Source of the DNA: Pseudomonas cedrina subsp. cedrina
Lineage (GTDB): Bacteria; Pseudomonadota; Gammaproteobacteria; Pseudomonadales; Pseudomonadaceae
Assembly (NCBI RefSeq): GCF_001983175.1
Contig: NZ_MNPW01000002.1
Span: 518,019 to 582,018, forward strand
Reading direction: 5' to 3'
DNA length: 64,000 nt
A program made the position numbers and the translations under genes. The notes below the pieces were generated by a model. That model searched no databases. It saw only the letters and a program-made list of their open reading frames with translations, and was not told where the DNA came from. Of the stretch, positions 1 to 8,133 are shown piece after piece. Position 1 is the stretch's first letter. Each line of letters opens with the position of its first letter.

Positions 1-429
1 GCCATCCTGGCCGGCGTCGGCATCGCCGTGGCCCTGGCCTTGAGCGCCTTGCAGCAGAACATCAACCTGTTCTACACCCCGACCCAGATCGCTAACGGCG
101 AAGCGCCCGTCGATACGCGCATCCGCGCCGGCGGCATGGTGGAGAAGGGCTCCTTGAAGCGCTCCGGCGATTCCCTGGACGTGACCTTCGTGGTCACCGA
201 CTTCAGCAAATCCGTGACCATCACCTACCGTGGCATCCTCCCGGACCTGTTCCGCGAAGGCCAGGGCATCGTCGCCCTGGGCAAGCTCAACGCCGACGGT
301 GTGGTGGTGGCCGATGAGGTCCTGGCCAAGCACGATGAAAAATACATGCCGCCGGAAGTGACCAAGGCTTTGAAAGACAGCGGCCAATCCGCTCCTGGCT
401 TAAATTCAAAGCCTGCGAAGGAGGGCTAA
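1..429 (+). CDS. ccmE: Cytochrome c maturation protein CcmE (5' end outside window)
   Basis: CcmE is the periplasmic, membrane-anchored haem chaperone that binds haem covalently and hands it to CcmF for attachment to apocytochrome c. The reading frame is open from base 1, so the start and most of the N-terminal anchor lie upstream. What is visible is the end of the membrane helix, then the beta-barrel (OB-fold) domain. The haem-binding histidine is seen in [10 protein letters not shown] (His codon at 331-333). The C-terminal tail is short and polar. It is followed 3 bases later by the ccmF start, as expected in the ccmABCDEFGHI operon. Confidence 0.96.
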   Translation, partial: AILAGVGIAVALALSALQQNINLFYTPTQIANGEAPVDTRIRAGGMVEKGSLKRSGDSLDVTFVVTDFSKSVTITYRGILPDLFREGQGIVALGKLNADGVVVADEVLAKHDEKYMPPEVTKALKDSGQSAPGLNSKPAKEG

Positions 430-432
430 GTG

Positions 433-2421
433 ATGACGTCCGCACTGTTCATTCCGGAACTGGGCCAGTTGGCGATGATCCTCGCCCTGTGCTTCGCCAT
501 GGTCCAGGCCGTGGTGCCGTTGCTCGGCGCCTGGCGCGGCGACCGCCTGTGGATGAGCCTGGCGCAGCCGGCCGCCTGGGGCCAGTTCGCCTTTTTGCTG
601 TTCGCGTTCGGTTGCCTGACCTACGCCTTCATGACCGACGATTTTTCCGTCGCCTATGTTGCCAATAACTCCAACAGCGCCTTGCCCTGGTACTACAAGT
701 TCAGCGCCGTGTGGGGCGCCCACGAAGGCTCGTTGCTGCTGTGGGCGCTGATCCTCGGCGGCTGGACCTTCGCCGTGTCGGTGTTCTCGCGGCAACTGCC
801 GCAAGTCATGTTGGCCCGTGTGCTGGCGGTGATGGGCATGATCAGCATCGGCTTCCTGCTGTTCCTGATCATGACCTCCAACCCGTTCAGCCGCATCCTG
901 CCGCAGATCCCGGTGGACGGTCACGACCTCAACCCGCTGCTTCAGGACATCGGCCTGATCGTGCACCCGCCGATGCTTTATATGGGGTACGTGGGGTTCT
1001 CGGTGGCATTCGCCTTTGCCATCGCCGCCTTGCTCGGCGGGCGCCTGGATGCGGCCTGGGCGCGCTGGTCGCGGCCATGGACCATCGTCGCCTGGGCGTT
1101 CCTCGGCATCGGTATTACCTTGGGCTCGTGGTGGGCCTACTACGAACTCGGCTGGGGCGGCTGGTGGTTCTGGGACCCGGTGGAAAACGCCTCCTTCATG
1201 CCCTGGCTGGTCGGCACCGCCTTGATTCACTCGCTGGCCGTCACCGAAAAGCGCGGCGTGTTCAAGAGCTGGACCGTGCTGCTGGCCATCGCCGCGTTTT
1301 CCCTCAGCCTGCTCGGCACTTTCCTTGTACGTTCGGGCGTGTTGACGTCGGTGCATGCGTTTGCCTCTGATCCTGCGCGCGGCGTGTTCATCCTGATCTT
1401 CCTGCTGTTTGTGGTCGGCGGCTCGCTGACGTTGTTCGCGTTGCGCGCGCCAGTGGTCAAGAGCCAGGTCGGCTTCAACCTGTGGTCGCGGGAAACCCTG
1501 CTGCTGGGTAACAACCTGGTGCTGGTGGTGGCGGCGTCGATGATCCTGCTCGGTACCCTGTATCCGCTGGTGCTGGATGCCTTGAGCGGCGCCAAATTGT
1601 CCGTCGGCCCGCCGTACTTCAACGCGCTGTTTATTCCGTTGATGGGCCTGTTGATGGTGGTGATGGCCGTCGGCATGCTGGTGCGCTGGAAAGACACCCC
1701 GGTCAAATGGCTGGCGGGCATGCTGATGCCGGTGTTGTTGGGCAGCGTGGCCCTGGCGGTGATCGCAGGTGTCGCCTATGGCGACTTCAATTGGGCGGTG
1801 CTCGCTACCTTCCTGCTCGCGGCCTGGGTGTTGCTGGCCGGCGTGCGCGATATCGCCGACAAGACCCGCCACAAAGGCCTGCTCAAAGGTCTGCCGACTT
1901 TGACCCGCAGTTATTGGGGCATGCAGATCGCGCATCTCGGCATCGCCGTGTGCGCCCTGGGCGTGGTGCTCTCCAGCCAGAACAGCGCCGAGCGCGACCT
2001 GCGCCTGGCGCCTGGCGAGTCCATGGACCTGGGCGGTTACCAATTCATCTTCGACGGCGCCAGGCACTTCGAAGGGCCCAACTTCACATCCGACAAAGGC
2101 ACGGTGCGCGTCGTGCGCAACGGTAAGGAAATCGCCGTGCTGCACCCGGAAAAACGCCTGTACACCGTACAGAGCTCGATGATGACTGAAGCGGGTATCG
2201 ACGCAGGCTTCACCCGTGACCTCTACGTGGCCCTGGGTGAACCCCTGGGCGAGGGGGCGTGGGCGGTGCGGGTGCATGTGAAGCCGTTCGTGCGCTGGAT
2301 CTGGTTTGGCGGTTTGCTTACCGGCTTTGGTGGTTTGCTGGCCGCGCTGGATCGGCGCTACCGGGTCAAGGTCAAGAGCCGGGTGCGTGAAGCCCTCGGC
2401 CTGCAAGGAGCGGCGGTATGA
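433..2421 (+). CDS. ccmF: Haem lyase subunit CcmF
   Basis: CcmF is the large polytopic inner-membrane subunit of the cytochrome c haem lyase. It takes haem from CcmE and joins it to the CXXCH motif of apocytochromes with CcmH and CcmI. The protein is about 662 residues with many hydrophobic helices. The tryptophan-rich haem-handling motif GWGGWWFWDPVENASFMPW is seen near residues 240-258. A GTG at 430 lies in frame, but ATG 433 is preferred because it sits a normal distance from AAGGAGG at 418-424. The 3' end overlaps the ccmG start by 4 bases (ATGA), so translation is probably coupled. Confidence 0.96.
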   Translation: MTSALFIPELGQLAMILALCFAMVQAVVPLLGAWRGDRLWMSLAQPAAWGQFAFLLFAFGCLTYAFMTDDFSVAYVANNSNSALPWYYKFSAVWGAHEGSLLLWALILGGWTFAVSVFSRQLPQVMLARVLAVMGMISIGFLLFLIMTSNPFSRILPQIPVDGHDLNPLLQDIGLIVHPPMLYMGYVGFSVAFAFAIAALLGGRLDAAWARWSRPWTIVAWAFLGIGITLGSWWAYYELGWGGWWFWDPVENASFMPWLVGTALIHSLAVTEKRGVFKSWTVLLAIAAFSLSLLGTFLVRSGVLTSVHAFASDPARGVFILIFLLFVVGGSLTLFALRAPVVKSQVGFNLWSRETLLLGNNLVLVVAASMILLGTLYPLVLDALSGAKLSVGPPYFNALFIPLMGLLMVVMAVGMLVRWKDTPVKWLAGMLMPVLLGSVALAVIAGVAYGDFNWAVLATFLLAAWVLLAGVRDIADKTRHKGLLKGLPTLTRSYWGMQIAHLGIAVCALGVVLSSQNSAERDLRLAPGESMDLGGYQFIFDGARHFEGPNFTSDKGTVRVVRNGKEIAVLHPEKRLYTVQSSMMTEAGIDAGFTRDLYVALGEPLGEGAWAVRVHVKPFVRWIWFGGLLTGFGGLLAALDRRYRVKVKSRVREALGLQGAAV

Positions 2422-2954
2422 AGCGTTGGTTGATGGTCGTGCCGCTGGCGCTGTTTCTGGTGGTGGCGGTCTTTCTGTATCGCGGTCTTTACCTGGACCC
2501 GGCCGAGTTGCCTTCGGCAATGATCGGCAAGCCGTTCCCGGCGTTTTCCCTGCCGACGGTGCAGGGCGACAAGACCGTGACCGAGGCCGACCTGCGTGGC
2601 AAACCGGCGCTGGTCAATGTGTGGGGCACCTGGTGCATCTCCTGTCGCGTCGAGCACCCGGTGCTGAACAAGCTGGCCGAAAAGGGCGTGGTGATCTACG
2701 GCATCAACTACAAGGATGACAACGCGGCGGCCTTGAAGTGGCTGGCCGAGTTCCACAACCCGTATCAACTGGATATCCGCGATGAAGACGGCAACCTCGG
2801 CCTGAATCTCGGCGTCTATGGCGCGCCGGAAACCTTCTTTATCGATGCCAAGGGCGTGATCCGCGACAAGTATGTCGGTGTGATCGACGAGGCCGTATGG
2901 CGCGAACAACTGGCCGCCAAGTACCAGGCGCTGGTCGATGAGGCCACGCCATGA
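2418..2954 (+). CDS. ccmG: Thiol:disulfide interchange protein CcmG (DsbE)
   Basis: This is a membrane-anchored periplasmic thioredoxin-like protein that reduces the disulfide in apocytochrome c, or in CcmH, before haem attachment. An uncleaved N-terminal helix (about residues 4-22) is followed by a thioredoxin fold. The redox motif is WCISC (Cys73 and Cys76). The GVYGAPETFFID segment carries the cis-proline loop typical of DsbE proteins. The start overlaps the ccmF stop (ATGA), and the stop overlaps the ccmH start in the same way. At 178 residues the length is normal for the family. Confidence 0.96.
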   Translation: MKRWLMVVPLALFLVVAVFLYRGLYLDPAELPSAMIGKPFPAFSLPTVQGDKTVTEADLRGKPALVNVWGTWCISCRVEHPVLNKLAEKGVVIYGINYKDDNAAALKWLAEFHNPYQLDIRDEDGNLGLNLGVYGAPETFFIDAKGVIRDKYVGVIDEAVWREQLAAKYQALVDEATP

Positions 2955-3424
2955 AGCGTCTGCTCGCCGCTGCGGTGCTGGCGCTGGGATTGACCGGCGT
3001 GGCCCAGGCCGCCATCGACACCTACGAATTCGCCAACGACGCCGAGCGTCAGCGCTTTCGCGACCTGACCAAGGAACTGCGCTGCCCCAAGTGCCAGAAC
3101 CAGGACATCGCCGACTCCAATGCGCCCATCGCCACCGACCTGCGCCGGGAAATCTTCCGCATGCTGGGGGAGGGCAAGGACGACCAGCAGATCATCGATT
3201 TCATGGTCGACCGCTACGGTGATTTCGTGCGCTACAAACCGGCCCTCACCGGCAAGACCGCGTTGCTCTGGTTCGGCCCCGCCGGGTTGCTGCTGGCCGG
3301 CGTGGTGGTGATGGCGGTGATTGTGCGCCGCCGCCGCGCCGCGCCTGCCGATGGCGCCGACGCGCTGTCCCCTGAAGAGCGTAAACGCCTCGACCAATTG
3401 CTGGACACCAAGACTGATGATTGA
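2951..3424 (+). CDS. ccmH: Cytochrome c maturation protein CcmH
   Basis: CcmH is a periplasmic thiol-redox subunit of the haem lyase complex that handles the cysteines of apocytochrome c. An N-terminal signal sequence ends around AQA-AIDT. The family motif LRCPKCQNQ is present with Cys45 and Cys48, and a C-terminal transmembrane helix (about residues 100-120) is followed by an arginine-rich stop. It is the short form (157 residues), and the TPR part that is fused to it in E. coli is supplied by the next gene, ccmI. The two genes overlap by 8 bases. Confidence 0.95.
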   Translation: MKRLLAAAVLALGLTGVAQAAIDTYEFANDAERQRFRDLTKELRCPKCQNQDIADSNAPIATDLRREIFRMLGEGKDDQQIIDFMVDRYGDFVRYKPALTGKTALLWFGPAGLLLAGVVVMAVIVRRRRAAPADGADALSPEERKRLDQLLDTKTDD

Positions 3425-4601
3425 TTTCTGGCTCGCAGCCGGCTTGCTGCTTCTGATTGCCCTGAGTTTCCTGCTGATCCCCGTACTGCGTGGCCGCCGT
3501 GCCCAGCGCGAAGAAGACCGCACCGCGCTGAACGTGGCGCTCTACCAGGAGCGCGTCGCCGAGCTGCAAGTGCAGCAGGACGAAGGCGTGCTGAATGCCG
3601 CGCAACTCGACAGCGGCCGCGCCGAAGCGGCCCGTGAATTGCTGGCCGATACCGAAGGCGTGGAAAAACCCCGCGAATCGCGCCTGGGCAAACCGCTGCC
3701 CCTGCTCGCTGCCGTGCTGGTCCCCGTGCTTGGCCTCGGCCTGTACCTGCACTTCGGCGCCAGCGACAAGGTCGAGCTGACCCGCGAATTCTCCCAGCCG
3801 CCGGTGTCCATGCAAGACATGACCCAGCGCCTGGAGCGCGCCGCCGTGGCCCAGCCGGATTCGGCCGAAGGCCTGTACTTCCTCGGCCGCGCTTATATGG
3901 CCCAGGATCGTCCGGCTGATGCCGCCAAAGTTTTCGAACGGACCGTGGCCTTGGCCGGCCGCCAGCCGGAACTGCTCGGCCAGTGGGCCCAGGCGCAGTA
4001 CTTTGCCGACAACAAACAGTGGTCGCCCAAGGTCCAGGCGTTGACCGACGAGGCGTTGAAGCTCGATCCCAAGGAAGTCACCAGCCTCGGGCTGCTGGGG
4101 ATCGCAGCCTTTGAAGGCCAGCGTTACCAGGAGGCGATCGACTACTGGAGCCGCCTGCTGGCGCAACTGCCAGCGCAGGACAACTCCCGTGCGGCACTGC
4201 AGGGCGGCATTGATCGCGCTGCGCAAAAGCTCAAGGAGAGCGGTGGCACTGTCGCGCAAAAAGCCGTGATGAAAGTGCGTGTAGATTTATCCGCCGAGGT
4301 CAAAGCCAAAGCCCTGCCCACCGACAGCGTATTCATCTTCGCCCGCGCCGTGAACGGCCCGCCGGCGCCGCTGGCGGCCAAGCGCGTCACAGTCGCCGAG
4401 CTGCCGGTCACCGTCGAACTGGGCGATGCCGACGCGATGATGCCGCAGTTGAAACTGTCCAACTTCCCCGAAGTCCAACTGGTTGCACGCATATCCCGGG
4501 CCGGTCAGCCGACCACGGGCGAGTGGATCGGCCGCAGCCAACCTGTGGCCAGCAGCACCACCGCGCTGCAGCAACTGACCATCGACACTCCGGACAAGTA
4601 A
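3417..4601 (+). CDS. ccmI: Cytochrome c maturation TPR protein CcmI (CycH)
   Basis: CcmI is the apocytochrome c chaperone of the haem lyase module. The ATG at 3417, overlapping the ccmH end, gives a protein of 394 residues. It begins [20 protein letters not shown], which is the first membrane helix. A cytoplasmic loop and a second helix (roughly residues 96-116) follow, then a periplasmic TPR region with motifs such as [22 protein letters not shown]. The C-terminal domain is beta-rich. A longer in-frame start upstream at 3321 lies inside ccmH and was rejected. Confidence 0.93.
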   Translation: MIDFWLAAGLLLLIALSFLLIPVLRGRRAQREEDRTALNVALYQERVAELQVQQDEGVLNAAQLDSGRAEAARELLADTEGVEKPRESRLGKPLPLLAAVLVPVLGLGLYLHFGASDKVELTREFSQPPVSMQDMTQRLERAAVAQPDSAEGLYFLGRAYMAQDRPADAAKVFERTVALAGRQPELLGQWAQAQYFADNKQWSPKVQALTDEALKLDPKEVTSLGLLGIAAFEGQRYQEAIDYWSRLLAQLPAQDNSRAALQGGIDRAAQKLKESGGTVAQKAVMKVRVDLSAEVKAKALPTDSVFIFARAVNGPPAPLAAKRVTVAELPVTVELGDADAMMPQLKLSNFPEVQLVARISRAGQPTTGEWIGRSQPVASSTTALQQLTIDTPDK

Positions 4602-4617
4602 TTTCGAGGAAACGCCC

Positions 4618-5013
4618 ATGACCGCATTTGCACGCATCACCCTGCTCAGCCTGGTACTGGGCCTGAGCGCCTGTGCGGTCCACCGCCCACCTCCGGGGCC
4701 CACCGGCCCGACCATCCCGCCCTCGGGCCCTTCGACCCAGCCCAGCACCAAACCCTCCGGCCCGGTGACCCCGCCGCCGAAGCCGCTGCCGAGTAAGTCC
4801 GCGACCTTCGCCCCACCACCGGGCGCGGCCAGCCACTGGGACGGCAAGATGCAGGTGTATGTGCTCGACGACCAGCCCGATACGTTCTACCGCCAGCGCA
4901 CGTACTACCGCTGGAGCAACGGCTGGAGCCGTTCGATCAGCCCCAACGGGCCGTGGGAAGAAACCGACGTGCAGGGCGTGCCACCGGGGCTGAGCAAGCA
5001 GTACGCGCAATGA
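4618..5013 (+). CDS. Proline-rich lipoprotein of unknown function
   Basis: This is a 131-residue predicted lipoprotein with a lipobox (LSAC) ending at about residue 20. A very proline-, glycine- and threonine-rich linker covers roughly residues 23-60. The small folded C-terminal part is rich in aromatic residues (YRQRTYYRWSNGWSRS). I do not recognise a named family. It follows ccmI after 16 bases and is closed by a strong terminator, so it is probably transcribed as the last gene of the ccm operon. Nothing in the sequence shows a role in cytochrome maturation. Confidence 0.8.
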   Translation: MTAFARITLLSLVLGLSACAVHRPPPGPTGPTIPPSGPSTQPSTKPSGPVTPPPKPLPSKSATFAPPPGAASHWDGKMQVYVLDDQPDTFYRQRTYYRWSNGWSRSISPNGPWEETDVQGVPPGLSKQYAQ

Positions 5014-5014
5014 C

Positions 5015-5043
5015 AAAAGGCGACCTTCGGGTCGCCTTTTTTC
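5015..5043 (+). terminator. Rho-independent terminator after the ccm operon
   Basis: A perfect 9-bp stem AAGGCGACC/GGTCGCCTT with a TTCG tetraloop is followed by a T run. It lies directly after the lipoprotein stop codon. Confidence 0.93.
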
Positions 5044-5092
5044 TGCCTGTGAACACAGCCCTCAGTCCAACGAAGATCTTTTGTGGGAGCCG

Positions 5093-5170
5093 GGCTTGCC
5101 CGCGATGGCGGCGTGTCAGGCGCCGAATCATTTGCCGGTACACCGCCATCGCAGGCAAGCCAGCTCCCAC
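5093..5170. repeat. REP pair, convergent arms (mixed type)
   Basis: The left arm reads GTGGGAGCCGGGCTTGCCCG and the right arm is the reverse complement of GTGGGAGCTGGCTTGCCTGC. The short sequence between them is also partly palindromic (GATGGCGG/CCGCCATC). This is the REP doublet arrangement of the P. fluorescens group. It lies between a terminator and phnN. The rest of the 5014-5354 gap holds the terminator, an inverted repeat at 5258-5328 and the presumed phnN leader. Confidence 0.88.
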
Positions 5171-5257
5171 AGGAGATCACCTCGCTATCAAGGCACGGGA
5201 CACTCCCGATCCAGCACTTCATTCACCTGTAATCGTGCCATCTCACCGGTCTGCACT

Positions 5258-5328
5258 GCGGCCATTACCGGTTTGATGGGCGCACCGAACGTAGTGCGCG
5301 GCGGGTGGTACTCCGGTAATGTGGCCGC
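5258..5328. repeat. Interrupted inverted repeat upstream of phnN
   Basis: GCGGCCATTACCGG at 5258-5271 pairs with CCGGTAATGTGGCCGC at 5313-5328, apart from a two-base bulge. The arms are separated by about 41 bases and the repeat ends 27 bases before the phnN start. It could form a leader hairpin or mark a regulator site. No function is shown by the sequence. Confidence 0.5.
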
Positions 5329-5354
5329 GGTCGACAAGTGAAGAGGGTGTTTTG

Positions 5355-5948
5355 ATGGCTGGCAGGTTGATCTATCTCATCGGGCCTTCCGGCTCGGGCA
5401 AGGACAGCCTGCTGGACGCCGCACGCGCACGCTTGGCCGAGCGCGGTTGCCGCATCGTGCGCCGCGTCATCACGCGCTCGGCTGAAGCGGTGGGCGAGGC
5501 GGCGCAGGGTGTCAGCCCGCAGCAGTTTGCCGCAATGCAGGCCGAGGGCGCGTTTGCCCTCAGTTGGCAGGCGAACGGCTTGTGTTATGGCATTCCCCGG
5601 CAGATCGACGACTGGTTGGCGGCGGGTAACGACGTGCTGGTCAATGGCTCCCGCGCGCACCTGGTGCAGGCGCGCGAACGTTACCCGACGGCGCTGGTGT
5701 TGCTGTTGACGGTCGACCAGGCGGTGCTGCGCCAACGCTTGATCGTGCGCGGGCGTGAAGCGCTGGTGGATATCGAGGCGCGGCTGGCGCGCAATGCGCA
5801 ATTTACCGCCGAGTTGATCGCCGGCAATGGCGCGGGGTTACGGGTGCTGGATAACTCCGGGCCCCTGGAACAGACGGTCGAACGCCTGCTGTGTTGCCTC
5901 GACCACGGGCATTCTGCACACGCCATGGGTATCGACACGAACCTGTAG
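5355..5948 (+). CDS. phnN: Ribose 1,5-bisphosphate phosphokinase PhnN
   Basis: PhnN phosphorylates ribose 1,5-bisphosphate to PRPP with ATP, and is normally encoded in the phn C-P lyase operon for phosphonate use. The protein is 197 residues with a guanylate-kinase-like fold. The P-loop GPSGSGKD is at residues 10-17, and VRRVITRSAE matches the substrate-binding part of the family. Start ATG 5355 follows a purine-rich GAAGAGGG. No other phn gene is in the window, so this is an isolated copy. The TAG stop is formed by the first bases of a REP element (5944-6077), so the extreme C-terminus may have been changed by that insertion. Confidence 0.88.
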   Translation: MAGRLIYLIGPSGSGKDSLLDAARARLAERGCRIVRRVITRSAEAVGEAAQGVSPQQFAAMQAEGAFALSWQANGLCYGIPRQIDDWLAAGNDVLVNGSRAHLVQARERYPTALVLLLTVDQAVLRQRLIVRGREALVDIEARLARNAQFTAELIAGNGAGLRVLDNSGPLEQTVERLLCCLDHGHSAHAMGIDTNL

Positions 5949-6077
5949 TGAGCGGGCTTGCCCCGCGCTGGGGGGCGAAGCCGCCCCAACCCAGGCGACT
6001 CGGTTCTAGCTGGAGTACCGCGGTGGCTTTATTGGGGCGGCTTCGCCCCCCAGCGCGGGACAAGCCCGCTCACTACA
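5944..6077. repeat. REP doublet, AGTGAGCGGGCTTGCC type
   Basis: The arms AGTGAGCGGGCTTGCCCCGC and its near-perfect reverse complement flank GGGGCGGCTTCGCC-like inner arms and a variable centre. The same unit recurs at 26495-26628 and 31679-31812. The right inner arm has one A for G change. It fills the gap between the convergent phnN and LysR genes and contributes the phnN stop codon. Confidence 0.92.
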
Positions 6078-6094
6078 GTATGTAGCTTCGCCAT

Positions 6095-6991
6095 TTAGTC
6101 TGGGTACAGGGTCCCGGCCAGCAACCGCTCCACATATTCCACAAACGCCCGCGCCTTGGCACTCGCCATCCTGCCCGTGGGGAATACCGCCCATAAATCG
6201 CGGGCCGGCAATGTCCAGTCGGTCAGCACCGACTTCACCTCGCCGCTGGCCAGTTCCGGCGCAAACATCCAGGTGGACGACAAGGTCAGTCCCAGATGGC
6301 TCAACACCGCAGCGCGCACGCCTTCGGCCGCCGTCACGCGTACGCGGCCATGGGCGAGCAGTGGGTACTGCGTGTCGCCTTGGGTGAAGTTCCAATGCGC
6401 GCCTTCGCCGCGTGTGTAGATCACGGCCTCGTGCTGCAACAGATCCGCCGGCGTGGCGGGCTCGCCAAAGCGCTCGAAATAGGCCGGGGTGCCGAGGATG
6501 ACGCACGGCGATTCGCCGATCTTGCGTGCCGTCAGGCTCGAGTCGACCAGATTGCCCATGCGTAGCGCCACGTCGATGCCTTCCTCGACCAGGTTGAGGC
6601 TGCGGTCGTCGAGCACCACGTCCACATTCAATTCGGGAAATTGCGCCAGGAAGGGCCCCAGGTGAGGAACGATATGCATCCGGGCGAAGGTCACCGGGGC
6701 GCTGATCCTCAGGTTGCCGCTCAGCCCCGCGCCGGCACCACGGGCGGCATCGTCGGCGGCGTTGGTTTCATCAATCGCGCGTTTGGCCTTCTCGAAAAAC
6801 GCCAGGCCTGCCTCGGTTGGCGTCAGGCCCCGTGTTGAGCGCAGCACCAAACGTACCGCCAGGCGCGTCTCAAGCTGCGCAATGCTTTTGGAAACGGCGG
6901 GCTGGCCGACGCCCAGGCGCTTGGCGGCAGCGGAGAACGAGCCGGTTTCGACGACGTGGACGAAGGTTTCCATGGCGGTGAGGCGGTCCAT
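6095..6991 (-). CDS. LysR-family transcriptional regulator
   Basis: This is a typical 298-residue LysR regulator. An N-terminal winged helix-turn-helix (about residues 1-62, with SFSAAAKRLGVGQPAVSKSI) is followed by a linker helix and a periplasmic-binding-protein-like effector domain (about 90-295). The start at MDRLTAMETF follows an AGGGAAC ribosome site. A longer in-frame start 20 codons upstream lacks family support. LysR regulators often act on a neighbouring divergent gene. Here the divergent neighbour is hicA, which is an unlikely target, so the regulated genes are not evident. Confidence 0.9.
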   Translation of the reverse strand: MDRLTAMETFVHVVETGSFSAAAKRLGVGQPAVSKSIAQLETRLAVRLVLRSTRGLTPTEAGLAFFEKAKRAIDETNAADDAARGAGAGLSGNLRISAPVTFARMHIVPHLGPFLAQFPELNVDVVLDDRSLNLVEEGIDVALRMGNLVDSSLTARKIGESPCVILGTPAYFERFGEPATPADLLQHEAVIYTRGEGAHWNFTQGDTQYPLLAHGRVRVTAAEGVRAAVLSHLGLTLSSTWMFAPELASGEVKSVLTDWTLPARDLWAVFPTGRMASAKARAFVEYVERLLAGTLYPD

Positions 6992-7126
6992 CGATGTTCC
7001 CTGTTTGGCTTGGCGGCGCTCAAGCCTAAGGCGATGAACGATGGGTGTCATGTGTTTCCAGTGCTGAGCAGCCGGGTTTCCAATACCCAGTAAAACAGCC
7101 GCCAGTCAGGGACGAGAAATTTGTGC

Positions 7127-7155
7127 TTGAATAAAGGTAACTCCAGGGTTACTTT
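7127..7155 (+). promoter_or_regulatory. Possible hicAB promoter/operator
   Basis: An inverted repeat GTAAC-N6-GTTAC (7137-7152) lies 30 bases before hicA. A weak sigma-70-like pair, TTGAAT (7127-7132) and TACTTT (7150-7155) with 17-base spacing, overlaps it. HicB proteins with a C-terminal ribbon-helix-helix commonly bind such a palindrome in their own promoter. The promoter match is poor and the call is tentative. Confidence 0.4.
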
Positions 7156-7182
7156 AATTCAGGCCAAGCCAAGGAGGCTAGG

Positions 7183-7371
7183 GTGCAAAGCAGGTTATTG
7201 ATCAAGGAACTGCAAGAGGCAGGCTGGGTGTTGGATCGGGTCGCGGGCAGCCATCATATTTTCACCCACCGCTACAGCCCGTACACCATCCCCGTGCCCC
7301 ACCCTAAAAAGGACCTGCCGTTGGGCACCGTCAGAAGCATCAGGAAACGCGCCGGTTTGTTTCAGTTTTAA
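7183..7371 (+). CDS. hicA: HicA-type toxin (mRNA interferase)
   Basis: HicA toxins are small dsRBD-like RNases that cut mRNA and tmRNA when not held by HicB. The protein is 62 residues. It shows the family pattern LIKELQEAGWVLDRVAGSHH with the catalytic histidine in GSHH (His24), then HPKKDLPLGTVRSIRKRAGL. It starts with GTG at 7183 behind a very good AAGGAGG (7171-7177). hicB follows after 11 bases, which is the usual toxin-first order. Confidence 0.92.
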   Translation: MQSRLLIKELQEAGWVLDRVAGSHHIFTHRYSPYTIPVPHPKKDLPLGTVRSIRKRAGLFQF

Positions 7372-7382
7372 GGAGAACATTC

Positions 7383-7787
7383 ATGCAATACCCAATCTGT
7401 ATCGAATGGGGCGACGACTTCACCGCCACCGGTATCCAGATCCCCGATATCCCGGGCGCAGTCACCGCCGGGGACAGTTTTGAGGAGGCCTATAACGCCG
7501 CAGTGGAAATTGCCCACATCCTGTTGCAGGAGATCGCTGCCGAGGGTGGGCCGATTCCGATGCCTACATCAGTGGCCAATCATCACGCCCACGAAGACTA
7601 CGCCGCGATGGGCTGGGGGATGTTGGAGTTGGACATCTCGCCCTATCTGGGCAAGACCGAGAAGGTCAATGTGACATTGCCCGGTTATGTCATCCAGCGT
7701 ATCGACCGTTATGTGCGTGAGCACAAGGTCAAGAGCCGCTCTTCCTTTCTGGCGGATGCCGCGCTTGAGAAACTGGTGCGGTCCTGA
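7383..7787 (+). CDS. hicB: HicB-type antitoxin
   Basis: HicB neutralises HicA and represses the operon. The 134-residue protein has an N-terminal degenerate RNase H-like domain (about residues 1-75, with IPDIPGAVTAGDSFEEAYNA). Its C-terminal ribbon-helix-helix (VNVTLPGYVIQRIDRYV, then SRSSFLADAALEKL) makes it the DNA-binding RHH class of HicB. AAGGAGAACATTC precedes the ATG. Confidence 0.92.
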   Translation: MQYPICIEWGDDFTATGIQIPDIPGAVTAGDSFEEAYNAAVEIAHILLQEIAAEGGPIPMPTSVANHHAHEDYAAMGWGMLELDISPYLGKTEKVNVTLPGYVIQRIDRYVREHKVKSRSSFLADAALEKLVRS

Positions 7788-8133
7788 AGATTGCCGTCAT
7801 TACGACCGCTTTGGCGTCCAGCGCAAGGTTTAACGCAGATGTCCTGCGAGGTGGGAAAACGATGTAGTTGAACGATGGATGTTCTTTAGAATTTGTTTTT
7901 CTCTTGTGAAAACAACTGGATGCCACCCAAAGCCTTTTGTGTTCGAGTGTGTGAATTGCAAATGAATTGTTAGTTGTGTCGCCCCGTATTTCGAACTGTG
8001 CAAGTGTTGCGGTCAGTACCACATTTACATTGGTGTCAGCTTTTTCAGCGTGCGAGCTTATCTGCGGTCTTGATGACTCGAACGCCGAACTGAACTGATT
8101 CGGCTCTCTTTGTAAAACCGAAGGTATTGCCCA
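7788..8133. other. Low-GC intergenic region before the metalloprotease gene
   Basis: These 346 bases hold no convincing gene. The stretch is visibly richer in A and T than the flanking coding DNA (for example 7880-8050), as expected of a promoter region or of recently acquired DNA. I see no clear -35/-10 pair and no strong terminator after hicB. A minus-strand open frame crosses it but has no domain resemblance. The metalloprotease start has only a weak GAAGG ribosome site. Confidence 0.5.

Noticed and set aside
430..432. GTG at 430 as start of ccmF
   Set aside because: ATG 433 is better spaced from AAGGAGG and fits the usual N-terminus.
406..2520. Long minus-strand open frame opposite ccmF
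   Set aside because: It mirrors the ccmF codon pattern, is rich in His/Gln/Arg as expected for a high-GC antisense shadow, and shows no domain.
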